The notes below the pieces were generated by a model. It worked only from the letters and a program-made list of their open reading frames with translations, was not told the DNA's origin and ran no database searches. Below are positions 8,541 through 18,621 of a stretch of DNA of 64,000 bases, piece by piece. Origin of the DNA: Deltaproteobacteria bacterium (GTDB lineage Bacteria; Lernaellota; Lernaellaia; JACKCT01); assembly GCA_027493875.1 (NCBI GenBank), contig JAOSJX010000024.1, positions 124,001 through 188,000 on the forward strand, written 5' to 3'. Every line of letters starts with the position of its first letter. The first letter of the stretch is position 1. The translations under genes were made by a program, and so were the position numbers.

Positions 8541-9030
8541 GATGTTCTCCTCTCCCGTTCATGTCATTTTTCGTCGTTGCTCGCTCCCACATTACACAAA
8601 ACACCGCGCGCGAAAAAGGCGAAGCCGCTCACAGGGCTCGCCAATGGCTTGAGGTTTGGGGCTTGCCTGCGGACTCACCGGGAACGCGGCAGGCAACAGG
8701 CCGCTCGCGACAGCAAAGCGCGGGCTCACTCGATTGAGCACGCGAACCTCCTGGGAACGCCGAGCCCTAGCTCGGCCCGAAAACGCATACTCACTCGGTG
8801 AGTCCATGCCAACCGCTATCCCCACCTGCCATCTGCTCCCTACCGCCTCCCCTTGCGTCGCTCCTCCCCATAGACCGCAATGTGACCGGACAGATCGCGA
8901 CAACAGCGCGATCCTTCGGAAAACAATACGCTTGATCTTTTCCGGCGCCATGATAATATTTTCGTAATTCCTCCCCGCTGGACTTTGGCCTTTGGCCCCC
9001 AGTGGGGTTATTTATTTCCGGGGCACGATC
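8541..9030. repeat. Intergenic region with dispersed repeat, copy 1
   Basis: No gene is seen in this 490-base gap. At 8751-8775 is the core CTGGGAACGCCGAGCCC that recurs near 9757 and 39954. At 8826-8902 is a 77-base block repeated at 9941-10017 with three mismatches by eye, beginning CTGCCATCTGCTCCC and ending GATCGCGACA. Short inverted elements such as ACTCACTCGGTGAGT lie between. The region sits immediately upstream of the NYN gene. Confidence 0.7.
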
Positions 9031-9698
9031 ATGCCGAAGAAACGGTCGAAACCGGCGTCCGGCCGCACGTCGGAATCCTCTCCACAACCAAGAGCCATTG
9101 TTTTTGTTGACGGGCAGAACCTTTTTCATGCGGTGAAAAAGGCGTTCGGCTACCATTATCCGAATTATGACATTTTCCGGTTGGCCCGCGCCGTTTGCGC
9201 TCAACAGGGATGGGCGTTTCAGCGGGTTCACTTTTATACGGGCGTTCCGGACGCCGCGGACAACGTTTTTTGGCATCGCTTTTGGTCGGACAAGCTGCTG
9301 GCCATGAACCACCAGGGCGTTAAGGTCTTTTCCCGTTCGCTGCGTTATCAGACAAAAACACTGACGTTGCCCGACGGAACGCAGCAATCGCTTCGTGTCG
9401 GGCAGGAGAAGGGAATCGACATCCGGATCGCCCTCGACGTCGTCCGCGCCGTGCGTCTGCGGGAGTGCGACGTTGTCGTGATTTTCAGTCAGGATCAGGA
9501 TTTGAGCGAAGTCGCCGACGAAGTGCGCGTCTTCGCGCGGGAGCAGAAGCGGTGGGTCAAGATCGCAAGCGCCTTTCCGTTCGGTCCGTTCGCGAAAAAA
9601 GCCGCGGGATCAATAAGACGGATTGGCTCCCGATCGACAAAGCCACCTACGATGCCTGTATCGACCGGCGGGATTTCCGGCCGAATAAAACACAATAG
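9031..9698 (+). CDS. NYN domain (PIN-like) ribonuclease-family protein, one frameshift
   Basis: About 222 residues. The first strand AIVFVDGQNLFHAV with a conserved Asp-Asn pair, the middle IDIRIALDVVRAV and DVVVIFSQDQDLSEV provide the acidic metal-binding residues of NYN/DUF88 nucleases. The frame slips at the A-run near 9595-9600; adding one A yields a tail reading RGINKTDWLPIDKATYDAC and ending DFRPNKTQ at 9698, as in related proteins. The start is ATG 9031, near GGGGCACG. The gene is bracketed by direct repeats about 1.1 kb apart and precedes a CHAT-STAND protein, so a role in RNA cleavage within a defence or stress island is possible but unproven. Confidence 0.8.
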
Positions 9699-10247
9699 AA
9701 CAGAGGCATCCGTCACTCTTGAATGCGTACTCACCGCACTGAGCACGCGCAACCTCCTGGGAACACGAGCCCCCCGCCTTCGCGGTACGCCATAGCGCCG
9801 CTTCCGACTTCGCCTCGCTTCGTCGAGACAAGTCGGCGCGCCGGTCCAACATCCGGGAACGGCTACGGTCACGGGCACGTTCACGGTTGAACACGTGCTC
9901 ACCGGTGAGTCCGCGCTCGTCGCTCCTTTCCGATCCCCAACTGCCATCCGCTCCCTACCGCCTCCCCTTGCGTCACTCCTCCCCATAGACCGCAATGTGA
10001 CCGGACGGATCGCGACAGGAAGCGGCGGATGTCGTCTATGGTATGTCACGTGGCGTGATGTGGCGGGCGAAAACGCGAAACGACCGAGTCCGCAAGGATT
10101 GCCGTTGCGTTATTGAGCTTTTGGGCTCGTGTGCCGGAACGTGCGACGGCGGACTATGACTATCCAAGCCCGATATGAGCTGAGGTCATGACTTTCTTGT
10201 TTTCGTAATCACGTGCTAGGTTTGGGGGCCGCTTGGTGGGGGGCATC
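9699..10247. repeat. Intergenic region with dispersed repeat, copy 2
   Basis: A 549-base gap with no supported gene. At 9757-9806 is the core shared with 39954-40003 (CTGGGAAC..CGAGCC.. and CGCCATAGCGCCGCTTC). At 9859-9895 is a hexamer-period stretch (GGTCAC, GGGCAC, GTTCAC). At 9941-10017 is the 77-base block also found at 8826-8902 in the same orientation. The last 200 bases before the CHAT gene may hold its promoter; I see no clear boxes. Confidence 0.7.
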
Positions 10248-13200
10248 ATGAGTGACACGTTGGTCGTTCACGTTCATTTCGGCAGTGATTTTATCCAGAT
10301 CCGTGCCAACGGCGCCGTTGAAAAGGTTCCCGTGGAGGCGGCCGCCCGAACCGCCGTCATCACAACGGCTCAAACAACAATCAAGGAATACTACCTTTCC
10401 AAAAGTTCGGGCAGTTTTTTTGATCAGGGAAGGCTGATTGCGCTCGGCCGGTCGCTTTTTGATTTTCTCGACACAACCAGCGTCGTCACGCGAATTCTTG
10501 ATGATGCCGAAAGAAAAGGTTGTAAGACGCTCGTTTTCGAATATTCGGGAGCCGACGACCTTCGCGAACTCCCTTGGGAGCTGCTCGCGGCCGAAGCGTA
10601 TCTTGCGGAAGCGGTCAACCCGCTCTACTCGCCCGTCCGCTTGCTCTGGGCGGATGAACGCGCGCATACGAGAAACCCAAGTCCTCCCGCGCCACGCGAT
10701 TTATCCGTTCTGCTGCTGGCCGCTTCGCCGGAAGGTGTCGAACCCGTCCTGTCCTACGAGGACGAGGAAACGCGCATCGAACGGTCCGTCGCGCAAAAGC
10801 GGCTTGAACTGGTTACGGAGGAAAGCGGGAGCCTATTAGGGCTCCGGGAACGCCTGCATTCCCGCGTGGACGGCGCCTGGGACGTTGTCCACATCACGTG
10901 CCATGGGACGCTGCACCCCAAGCCGTCCTTGATCCTTGAAGATGAGGAGGGCGGGCCGGACGTGGTTGACGCGCAACGGTTTGCGACCGACGGGCTCGCC
11001 GGCCGGGTCCCCCGCCTCTGCTTCGTATCCGCCTGCCACTCCGCGGAATCCGAACCGACAGGCGGACTCCCGTCTCTCGCGCAAGTTCTTACGCGAGCCG
11101 GGGTCGACCACGTCATCGGTTGGGCGTCGACGGTCTTTGATACGGCGGCGACCGATTTCGCGACGCGGTTGTACGAAGAACTCAGCAGCGCGGCCCCCGT
11201 CGAGCGGGCTATCGCCCTCGCCCGTTTCCGAAGTTATTCGGAGAGCATCGCAAACCTCCGGCGACTGGTTTCTCGCCCGGGCCTATTTGCGGCCATCCGG
11301 CGGAAGCCCGCTGGTGACGGACGTTGCCGGCCGCCGGCCCCGCGCCGCGCCGCGCGGTCGTGAATGTTTTTCTGGATGCCGCGCGCAAAGAGGTTCCCGT
11401 TGCGGGGCCCGATCAATTCGTCGGACGGCGACGAGAAGTGCAACGGGCGATCCGCGCGATGCGTCCCGCGAGTGAGAAAAAGGGCGTGGTTTTTTTCGGC
11501 CAGGGAGGATGGGGAAAGAGCAGCACGGCCCTGCGCGTCATTCAACGGCTGGAGGCGATCGACGGCACGAATACCGTGATCGTCCTGCACCAAGCCTTTG
11601 ACGCGGATACCATTCTCGACCGCGTTCACGACGCACTGATCCGCCTCCCCGCCGCAACAAAAGAAATCGTCGAAATTCGCCGGCAGATTTCGGATGGCGG
11701 GAATGCCGAAGAAGCGCTCTTCTCGGGGCTGACGCGTCTGCTGAACCTCGACGATTTGAGGAACAGACCGGTCGTTTTCGTCCTGGATGATTTCGAATGG
11801 GCTCTTGATCGGACGGAGCCACGCGACAGATTCCAGCCTCTGCATCCCCTCGTCGCGCCGCTTCGGGGCTTGGTGCAGGCGGTTCGCCATGCGCCCGCGG
11901 CGAAGATGATCGTCACGACGCGCTACCGCTTCCAACTGCCGGACCGCAACGGGTACGATCTCTTTGACGGTTTCGAAGAGATTCCGCTTCGACCCTTCGG
12001 CGAAGACGAGATGATGCGCGCCGTCCGCCGGCGGATGCAGCCCGATGCTCTTCAGCGGTTGGAAGAAAAGTCGGTCCGCGGCAAGGAGCTACGAACGGCG
12101 GTTACCAGATGCATGGGCGCGTGTTTCGGCAATCCTCGATTGTTGGGCCTGCTCGTGGACGTTGCCGTGGCGGACGTCAGCAAGGCAAGCGCGCTCATTG
12201 ACCGAATGGAGAGCGATCAAAAGGCCATCGTGACCGCCGAAGCGGATAGCGCCGGTGGATCAGCCGAATTTAACGAGGTTCTTGAATTCTACCGCCGCCT
12301 CGCGCTGACCGAGCTTCTGAGTTTGGCCGGGGCCGACACACAGGCACTACTTCGAGCTGCAACGGTTTTCTTTCTCCCGGTTCCCGCCGAGGTTTTCATG
12401 GCCGCCGCACCGAATGGTGTCGATGCACCCCGCGCCGTTGAGCGGGCGACGTCTAACGGCTTGCTCGAAGTCTTTCGCCATCGGGATGGAAAATTGTCGT
12501 ACCGCGTCCCGGACATCGTACGGCTGCTGCTAAAGCCGTTGAAAAAGGACGAAGAGGTCCAAGTATCGAATGCGTGCGTCGACATGCTGTTTGATTCATG
12601 GGGCGGCATCAATAACTCGATTCAATCCAATGCTCGCAGCTCTTATCTCTAGCTTTTGCTGCCAAAGCGGCACGGGCTATCGTCCATAGTGCGGCAATTG
12701 TAGCCACTTCGCTGATTGCTCGCGGAGATGCGCGCCAAGGTGCCGCTCTCGTGGAGAAGGCGTTGACCTTCGGCGAGTCGGCTAGGCTCCATCACGCGGC
12801 GGCGCGGGCTTTTGACACCGTTAGCCCCGAAAAAAGCATTACGCACTACGCGCGTGCGATGGAGTTAATTGGCCAAGTCACCGACAGCAGTGACGATAGA
12901 ACTAAACGCGAATTCGCTGCGATCGCCGCCAATCTGGCGCAAGCAAGAATTCGTGTCGGCGAAATAGACGCAGCCAGAATGTTGTTGATAGACACAGCTG
13001 CGCCGATCTTTGAACGTTTCGGGGACGTGCGCGGGCTTGCGGTGACGAAGGGTCAGATCGCGGACATCCTTCAGGCGCGCGGCGACCTGGACGAGGCCCT
13101 GCGCATCCGGCGGGAAGAGGAAATCCCTGTTTACGAGCGTCTCGGGGACGTGCACTCGCTGGCTGTGACGAAGGGTCAGATCGCGGACATCCTTCAGGCG

Positions 13201-14085
13201 CGCGGCGAGTTGGACGAGGCCCTGCGTATCCGGCGGGAAGAGCAAATCCCCGTTTACGAGCGTCTCGGGGACGTGCGCGAGCTTGCGGTGACGAAGGGGA
13301 AAATCGCGGACATCCTTCAGGCGCGCGGCGACCTGGACGAGGCGCTGCGCATCCGGCGGGAAGAGCAAATCCCCGTTTACGAGCGTCTCGGGGACGTGCG
13401 CGCGCTTGCGGTGACGAAGGGGAAAATCGCGGACATCCTTCAGGCGCGCGGAGACCTGGACGAGGCGTTGCGCATCCGCCGGGACGAGCAAATCCCTGTT
13501 TTCGAGCGTCTCGGGGACTTGCGTGAGCTGGCAATAGCGAAAGCGATGTGCGCCCAGGTTTTGGTTGCTCAAGACGAGGGCGATCAAATCGTCCCAGCCA
13601 TGCGTGAATTCGCGGAAGCCGTAATGTTGTTAGCACAGTGTCAAGCCTATCCGGAACTCGCAAAGGTGGCGATCGACGCGGCACAGATTGCGGCCAAGGG
13701 CGGTCATCATCGCGAGGTACAACGCGCGAGCGCGGCCGGAGCGTGGGCGAGTTTACTTCTTAACGAGAGCAGCCAAGCCGGTCAATTTCTGGCCTATTTT
13801 TCCATGGCATCGATACATCGAGGTGCACCGTTTCCGAAAATTCTTCTTGATGCCGCCGTTGCGGCCGTTGGCCTTACAGAAAACGATGACGTGAAAAAGC
13901 AATTAGCTCCGATCGTCGGCGCGGCCGCTCAGGCAGTGGGCATTGCGGACGAAGATTTTCCCAAGTGGCTTGAGGAACACAATAAACGCCTGGACACCGA
14001 AGGATTTATCAACATGGTGGCACCGGGATTGTTGGACGCGATCAATCAGCCCCCTGCCGGAGGTCGAGGAGCCGACCGGCCATGA
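10248..14085 (+). CDS. CHAT protease - STAND NTPase - TPR protein, broken by about three frameshifts
   Basis: One long polypeptide of about 1280 residues after frame repair. The N-terminal caspase-like CHAT domain carries the catalytic dyad: His in VVHITCHGTLHPK (about 10890) and Cys in LCFVSACHSAESE (about 11030). A STAND/NB-ARC ATPase follows with Walker A FFGQGGWGKSS, Walker B RPVVFVLDDFEW and sensor MIVTTRYR. The C-terminus is a TPR array of 41-residue repeats. Frame changes near 11252-11254 (A-run), 11367-11371 (T-run) and 12615-12650 are consistent with single-base errors: the regions between them, such as SGDWFLARAYL and LAFAAKAARAIV, read on naturally. The start is ATG 10248 behind GGTGGGGGG. 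Such TPR-CHAT and STAND architectures act as triggered proteases in immunity; here that is inference. Confidence 0.85.
13021..13555 (+). repeat. 123-bp tandem repeats encoding TPR units
   Basis: Four near-identical 123-base units begin at 13021, 13144, 13267 and 13390, with a diverging fifth at 13513. Each encodes GDVRGLAVTKGQIADILQAR plus GDLDEALRIRREE and a link segment. Variation is concentrated in two or three positions per unit (RG, HS, RE, RA after GDV; Q or K after TKG). The high DNA identity implies recent expansion or gene conversion. Confidence 0.9.
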
Positions 14086-14139
14086 ATCTGAAAAAGAAGG
14101 AGAGAGCGGCGACGGTGCGTAAGGCACTATTCCTTCGAC

Positions 14140-15828
14140 TTACATCGAAAACTTCAACGCCTGGACACCGATGGTGGGATGGAGGCGGAGGATTTGCGCT
14201 TCGAGGAACCAATGGATGGTGTCGTCGGTCGCGGGGAGCGGGCGGTCGGTGAGGCGCGGTTCCCAATCTTTGAGCGCGTCTTCGCCGCCGATGGGAAAGG
14301 CTTCCGAGAACCGCCCGGCCATTTGCATCGCCTGTTCCGCGGAATCGAGGCGGGCGTAGGCGTCGTCGTTCAAGAGCGTCAATCCCTCGTGTCCGGTTTT
14401 CCAGCCGATAAAAATCATCGCGCGCGTCAGCTCCAGGCGCATGATCGGCCCGATCTGCCCGACGGGCGATCTGGCGTCCGCGGGAAAAAGCAGGCCGCCG
14501 CTCACGAAAGACATGCGCGTCTGGCGCGTGAGGCCGTAGCGGTAGACGAAATCGAGATGCGCGGCGAGGAGGAGGTCGCGGTCTTCGCCGTTGTCGATCA
14601 GGTAGATGTCCGCCTCGTTTTCGAGGTCCTTGTACAATTTCTCGATGTCGTCACCCAGCCGGCGCACCTGTTCGCCGCGCGCAATGGGCGCCTGCGCTTG
14701 AAGCGTCGCGGACGTCGATAAGAAACCGACGAGCGCGGCGAGCGACGTGGCGAGTCCCGCGCGGCTTTTCAGCGCCGCCAGCAGATCCCCGCCCACCAGC
14801 GCGGCCAGCAGCACCGGCGCGAGATACGCCGTGGCCGCGCCGGGGATGAACACCTCCGTGTCGCGGAACTCGCCGAGCGAGATCAGGACGGCGATCGGAA
14901 ACAGCGCCGCGGGCAGGAGGCGGTCCGGCTTTTCCAGCGACCGATACACCGCCGCCAGCGGAACGCACGAGCCCAACAGCGCCGCGACGATGAACCCCGC
15001 CTTGCCGCCCAAGCCCGGCAGCACGAGCGCGCGGAACGCGTAGAAGTGCGACCGGATGAGCGACATCCAGAAGCCTTCCTGCAGCGGCGACGGCGCGCGC
15101 ACCGGAATGCCCGCGGCCGCGAGGATGGCGTAGAAGCCGAGCGCCGCCGCCACGCACAGCCCCACCGCGCTCATGCGCCAGGTCCAATGGAGTTTGCGTC
15201 CGCGGCGGCGCTGGGTAATTTCGATGGCGGCGACGAGCACAAAGAGAAGAACCCGACGCCGTCGGTGGACACCGCCAGAAAAACGCACAGCGCCGCGGCG
15301 ACCAGATGCCCGGCGGAGTCGCGAACGATGTAACGCATGTAGGCGAGCGCGGCGTGCGTTGCCCAGAGCATCGCCAGGAGGGCGGGGGCCGTTCGCGTAG
15401 GTCGCGGGCGCGGCGGCGACGGCGGGGTGCAGCGCGTAGATGAGCCCCGCCCAATGCCCGCGGCGGCTCTCCGTCAACGCGGCGCACAGCGAACCGACGG
15501 AAAACGCGACGAGCAAATGGATGAAGAGCGCAAAGAAGAGTTGGTGGGACGCGTTCGGCCCCGCGATCCACTGCGCCATGAAGTGATAGAGCCACACGCC
15601 CGGCAGCAGCGTGCCCGACGCGGCGAGCGCCGGCGCGTTGATCATCATCGCCGTCTCGGAGACGTTGGGCAGCCACTCGGCCATGGTGCGCGAGGCGTTC
15701 GCGCGCACCACGTCGGTTTCCGTTTGGAAATGCCCGTCGGGCAAATGGCGGAAGCTCCACGCCGCCGCGAGCACGATGACGAGCCAGATCAGAGGCGTCG
15801 GAAGATCGAGCGATCGCTCAGCGTCCAC
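14140..15828 (-). CDS. Polytopic membrane protein, GT-C-like, two compensating frameshifts
   Basis: A protein of about 562 residues. Hydrophobic segments include the N-terminal PLIWLVIVLAAAWSF, LFFALFIHLLVAFSVGSL, a mid-protein VGLCVAAALGFYAIL and YLAPVLLAALVGG, followed by a soluble C-terminal part with EADIYLIDNGEDRDLL. This layout resembles GT-C glycosyltransferases or related multi-pass proteins, but no diagnostic motif was identified. Between about 15250 and 15385 the open frame encodes an Arg-rich stretch, whereas another frame reads MLWATHAALAYMRYIVRD and AALCVFLAVSTDGVG, so two cancelling indels in G-rich and A-rich runs are likely. The start overlaps the end of dciA by 11 bases. Confidence 0.7.
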   Translation of the reverse strand: MDAERSLDLPTPLIWLVIVLAAAWSFRHLPDGHFQTETDVVRANASRTMAEWLPNVSETAMMINAPALAASGTLLPGVWLYHFMAQWIAGPNASHQLFFALFIHLLVAFSVGSLCAALTESRRGHWAGLIYALHPAVAAAPATYANGPRPPGDALGNARRARLHALHRSRLRRASGRRGAVRFSGGVHRRRRVLLFVLVAAIEITQRRRGRKLHWTWRMSAVGLCVAAALGFYAILAAAGIPVRAPSPLQEGFWMSLIRSHFYAFRALVLPGLGGKAGFIVAALLGSCVPLAAVYRSLEKPDRLLPAALFPIAVLISLGEFRDTEVFIPGAATAYLAPVLLAALVGGDLLAALKSRAGLATSLAALVGFLSTSATLQAQAPIARGEQVRRLGDDIEKLYKDLENEADIYLIDNGEDRDLLLAAHLDFVYRYGLTRQTRMSFVSGGLLFPADARSPVGQIGPIMRLELTRAMIFIGWKTGHEGLTLLNDDAYARLDSAEQAMQMAGRFSEAFPIGGEDALKDWEPRLTDRPLPATDDTIHWFLEAQILRLHPTIGVQALKFSM

Positions 15829-16291
15829 GAGCCCTCCGCGCCTCGAGCCGCGCCAACGCGTCGCGCAGGCCGTCGCGCAGTTCCGGCTTTCCGGCGAGAT
15901 CCGCGCCGTTCAGAATTTTCTCGACGCGCGCCGCCTGGATGTCGTCGAGATCGCCGCCTTCGTCCGGCGCCTCCTCCTCGGCGGCGTCATGGTCGTCGAG
16001 TTGCCCGATCACGAAACGCAGTCGCTTCACGCGGCCTTCGCCGACGTGCCACGCGATGCGTTTGAGCATTTCGTCTTCCATGTATTTGAGCTTATCCGCC
16101 CAGGCCGGGCTTTCGCTCTTGACGACGAGCGTTCCGCCGCGCAGCGACACCGGCCGGGCGTTGCGCGCGTTGACGTCGCCGACGATTTTGGGCCATTCGG
16201 CGAACACGCGGACGAGATCGAAAAGCTTGCCCTTGCGCGACGCGCGCAGGGCCGCCTCCACGACCTGGGTCATATTGCTCGTGCGCGCCAT
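15818..16291 (-). CDS. dciA: DciA-like (DUF721) protein
   Basis: An intact 157-residue protein with the DUF721 signature: KLFDLVRVFAEWPKIVGD, NARNARPVSLRGGTLVVK and SPAWADKLKYMEDEML. In many bacteria DciA helps load the replicative helicase. ATG 16291 is chosen because the upstream in-frame extension is hydrophobic and unlike the family, while the domain begins a few residues after MARTSNMTQVVEAAL. The C-terminal acidic and basic tail is variable. The downstream membrane protein gene overlaps it. Confidence 0.8.
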   Translation of the reverse strand: MARTSNMTQVVEAALRASRKGKLFDLVRVFAEWPKIVGDVNARNARPVSLRGGTLVVKSESPAWADKLKYMEDEMLKRIAWHVGEGRVKRLRFVIGQLDDHDAAEEEAPDEGGDLDDIQAARVEKILNGADLAGKPELRDGLRDALARLEARRARGR

Positions 16292-16755
16292 TCCGACCCA
16301 AAGAAAACCGCGTCCCCCGACGCGAGTCAAGATGAAAAGGAATGCAAAAACTATGGGGGGATGATGCAAAAAAGCTAGTGAAGGAAAGGACAAAGGATGA
16401 AAAAGGCAAAAAGGATTCGAAAACGGGGTCGATTCACGCGGCCGTCTCAGGGATTAACGCTCCGCCCGCTTGACGTCGTTCTCGGGAGCCACGGGCGTGG
16501 AAGTGCGTTTCGGAGCGGGTTCGCGGCCATGCACGCGCCGATCGCGGGCCTTTCTCCGCGCCGCATTGTAAGGACGCCACGCGACGGAGCCAACGGTCCA
16601 CCGGGTTCGCGGCGAGACCGTTTGACACCGGCCGCGGGACGCATGAAAATATTGCCCTTTGCGGCGGCGCGGATGCCCGGCGGGGCGGCGCCGCTCCTTC
16701 ACGTGGGGCGTTCGGGCCCCCTTTGACGGGTTGGGACCGCGCGAGGACATTTTTC
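16292..16755. other. Intergenic region upstream of korA1
   Basis: This 464-base divergent gap separates dciA and korA1. It begins A-rich (16330-16430) and becomes GC-rich. I see no convincing gene, repeat or FNR-type palindrome. It should hold the promoters of both flanking transcripts. Confidence 0.5.
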
Positions 16756-18619
16756 ATGGCAGACGCAGCGAAGGACCGGACGGCGGAATCGAACGGCCGC
16801 GTTCAAGACGTCGAATCGGTCGTCATCCGGTTCGCCGGCGACTCCGGCGACGGGATGCAGCTCACCGGAACGCAATTCACCACCACGTCGTTCGCGGTCG
16901 GCAACGACCTGTCGACGCTGCCGGATTACCCGGCGGAAATCCGCGCGCCGGCCGGCACGTTGGCGGGCGTCTCGGGATTTCAGCTTCAGTTTTCCTCGCA
17001 GGTCGTCTACACACCGGGCGATGCGCCGGACGTGCTGGTGGCGATGAATCCGGCGGCGCTCAAAGTGAATCTGGCGGATCTTTCGCCGGGCGCGATCATC
17101 ATCGCCAACACCAGTTCGTTCAACGACAACACCTTAAAGAAGGCGCAGTACGACACAAATCCGTTGGACGACGGCAGCCTCGAGCGTTTTCAACTTTTCA
17201 AGGTGGACATCACGACGCTCACGATGCAGGCCCTCGTGGAGGGGCAGCTCACCAATAAGGAAAAGTCGCGCTGCAAGAATTTCTTCGCGCTCGGGCTGCT
17301 GTATTGGCTTTACAACCGCCCGCTCAATAATACGGTGGAGTGGCTTAATAAAATTCGCCGCCAAGCCGCACCTCGCCGAGGCGAATATCACCGTGTTGTA
17401 CGCCGGCTATCATTACGGCGAGACCACGGAGATGTTCGCCAGCACGTACCGTGTGCCGCCGGCGAAAATCGAGCCGGGGACCTACCGCAACATCACGGGC
17501 AACTCGGCGACGGTGCTGGGCTTCGTCACGGCGGCGCAGACCTGCGGGTTGCCGCTTTTCATCGGCAGCTATCCCATCACGCCGGCGTCCGACATTCTGC
17601 AGGAGTTGTCGCGGTACAAGAATTACGGCGTCGTGACGTTTCAAGCCGAAGACGAGATCGCCGGTATCTGCGCGGCGATCGGCGCGTCGTACGGCGGGGC
17701 GCTCAGGTTGACGACGACGAGCGGACCGGGCCTGTCGCTCAAGACCGAGGCGATGGGCCTGGCGGTGATGATGGAACTGCCGCTCGTGATCGTGGACGTG
17801 CAGCGCGGCGGGCCGAGTACGGGCCTGCCGACCAAGCCGGAGCAGGCCGACCTGCTCATGGCGATGTTCGGCCGGCACGGCGAATGCCCGATGCCCGTGA
17901 TCGCGGCGGGCTCGCCGGCCGAGTGTTTCGAGATGGCCTACGAGGCGTGCCGCATCGCCGTCGAACACATGACCCCCGTGATTCTTCTGACCGACGGATT
18001 CGTCGCCAACAGTTCGGAGCCGTGGCGTCTGCCCGACCTTTCGCACCTCAAACCGTTCTTCGCCGAATACCACACGGACACGGAATCGTTCATGCCGTAC
18101 CAGCGCGACCCGGAGACGCTCGCGCGTCCGTGGGTCCGTCCGGGGACGCCGGGCCTCATGCACCGCATCGGCGGTTTGGAAAAGGACTACTACACCGGGA
18201 ACGTCAGCTACGATCCCAAGAATCACGAGGAAATGGTGCACGTCCGCGCGCAGAAAGTGGAGATGGTCGCGGAGACGCTGCCCCCGCTCGACGTCATCGG
18301 CGCGCGCGAGGGCGACCTGCTGATCCTCGGTTGGGGTTCCACCGACGGCGCCATCCGCAAGGCCGTGGAGCAACTTCAAGAAGAAGGACGCCGGGTTTCC
18401 GGGTGCGTGCTGCGCTATCTGAATCCGTTCCAGCGGGAATTGGGCGCGACGATGCGCCGGTTCAAGAAAGTGTTGGTTCCCGAAATGAACACCGGGCAAC
18501 TTCGCTTTCTCCTTTCGGCGAAGTTCAATATGGAGGCGATCGGGTTGTCCAAGGTACAGGGGCGGCCCTTCCGCGTAGATGAAATCGTCAGCCGCGCCTA
18601 CGAACTCTTAGGAGCCTAA
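16756..18619 (+). CDS. korA: 2-oxoacid:ferredoxin oxidoreductase, fused gamma-alpha subunit, copy 1, one frameshift
   Basis: The KorA-type subunit of a two-subunit ferredoxin oxidoreductase that interconverts a 2-oxoacid and acyl-CoA. The gamma domain (RFAGDSGDGMQLTGTQF, YPAEIRAPAGT) is fused to the alpha domain with the motif SYPITPASDIL, then FQAEDEIAG, TTSGPGLSLKTEAMGL and QRGGPSTGLPTK. The C-terminal domain has LLILGWGSTDGAI. One extra A in the A-run near 17348-17351 separates the two open frames; corrected, the joint reads NKFAAKPHLAEANITVLYAG. ATG 16756 opens MADAAKDRT. korB1 starts two bases after the stop. Substrate (2-oxoglutarate or another) cannot be told from sequence. Confidence 0.9.
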
Positions 18620-18621
18620 GG

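Noticed and set aside
8992..9795. Longer 267-residue version of the NYN protein
   Set aside because: The tail after residue 190 departs from the family, whereas a one-base correction gives a conserved ending at 9698.
13021..13555. CRISPR or non-coding direct repeats
   Set aside because: Period is 123 bases, a multiple of three, and the frame encodes TPR units throughout.
16397..16726. 109-residue open frame between dciA and korA1
   Set aside because: Composition is Arg/Gly/Pro-rich without any motif or good ribosome site; similar frames occur on both strands here.
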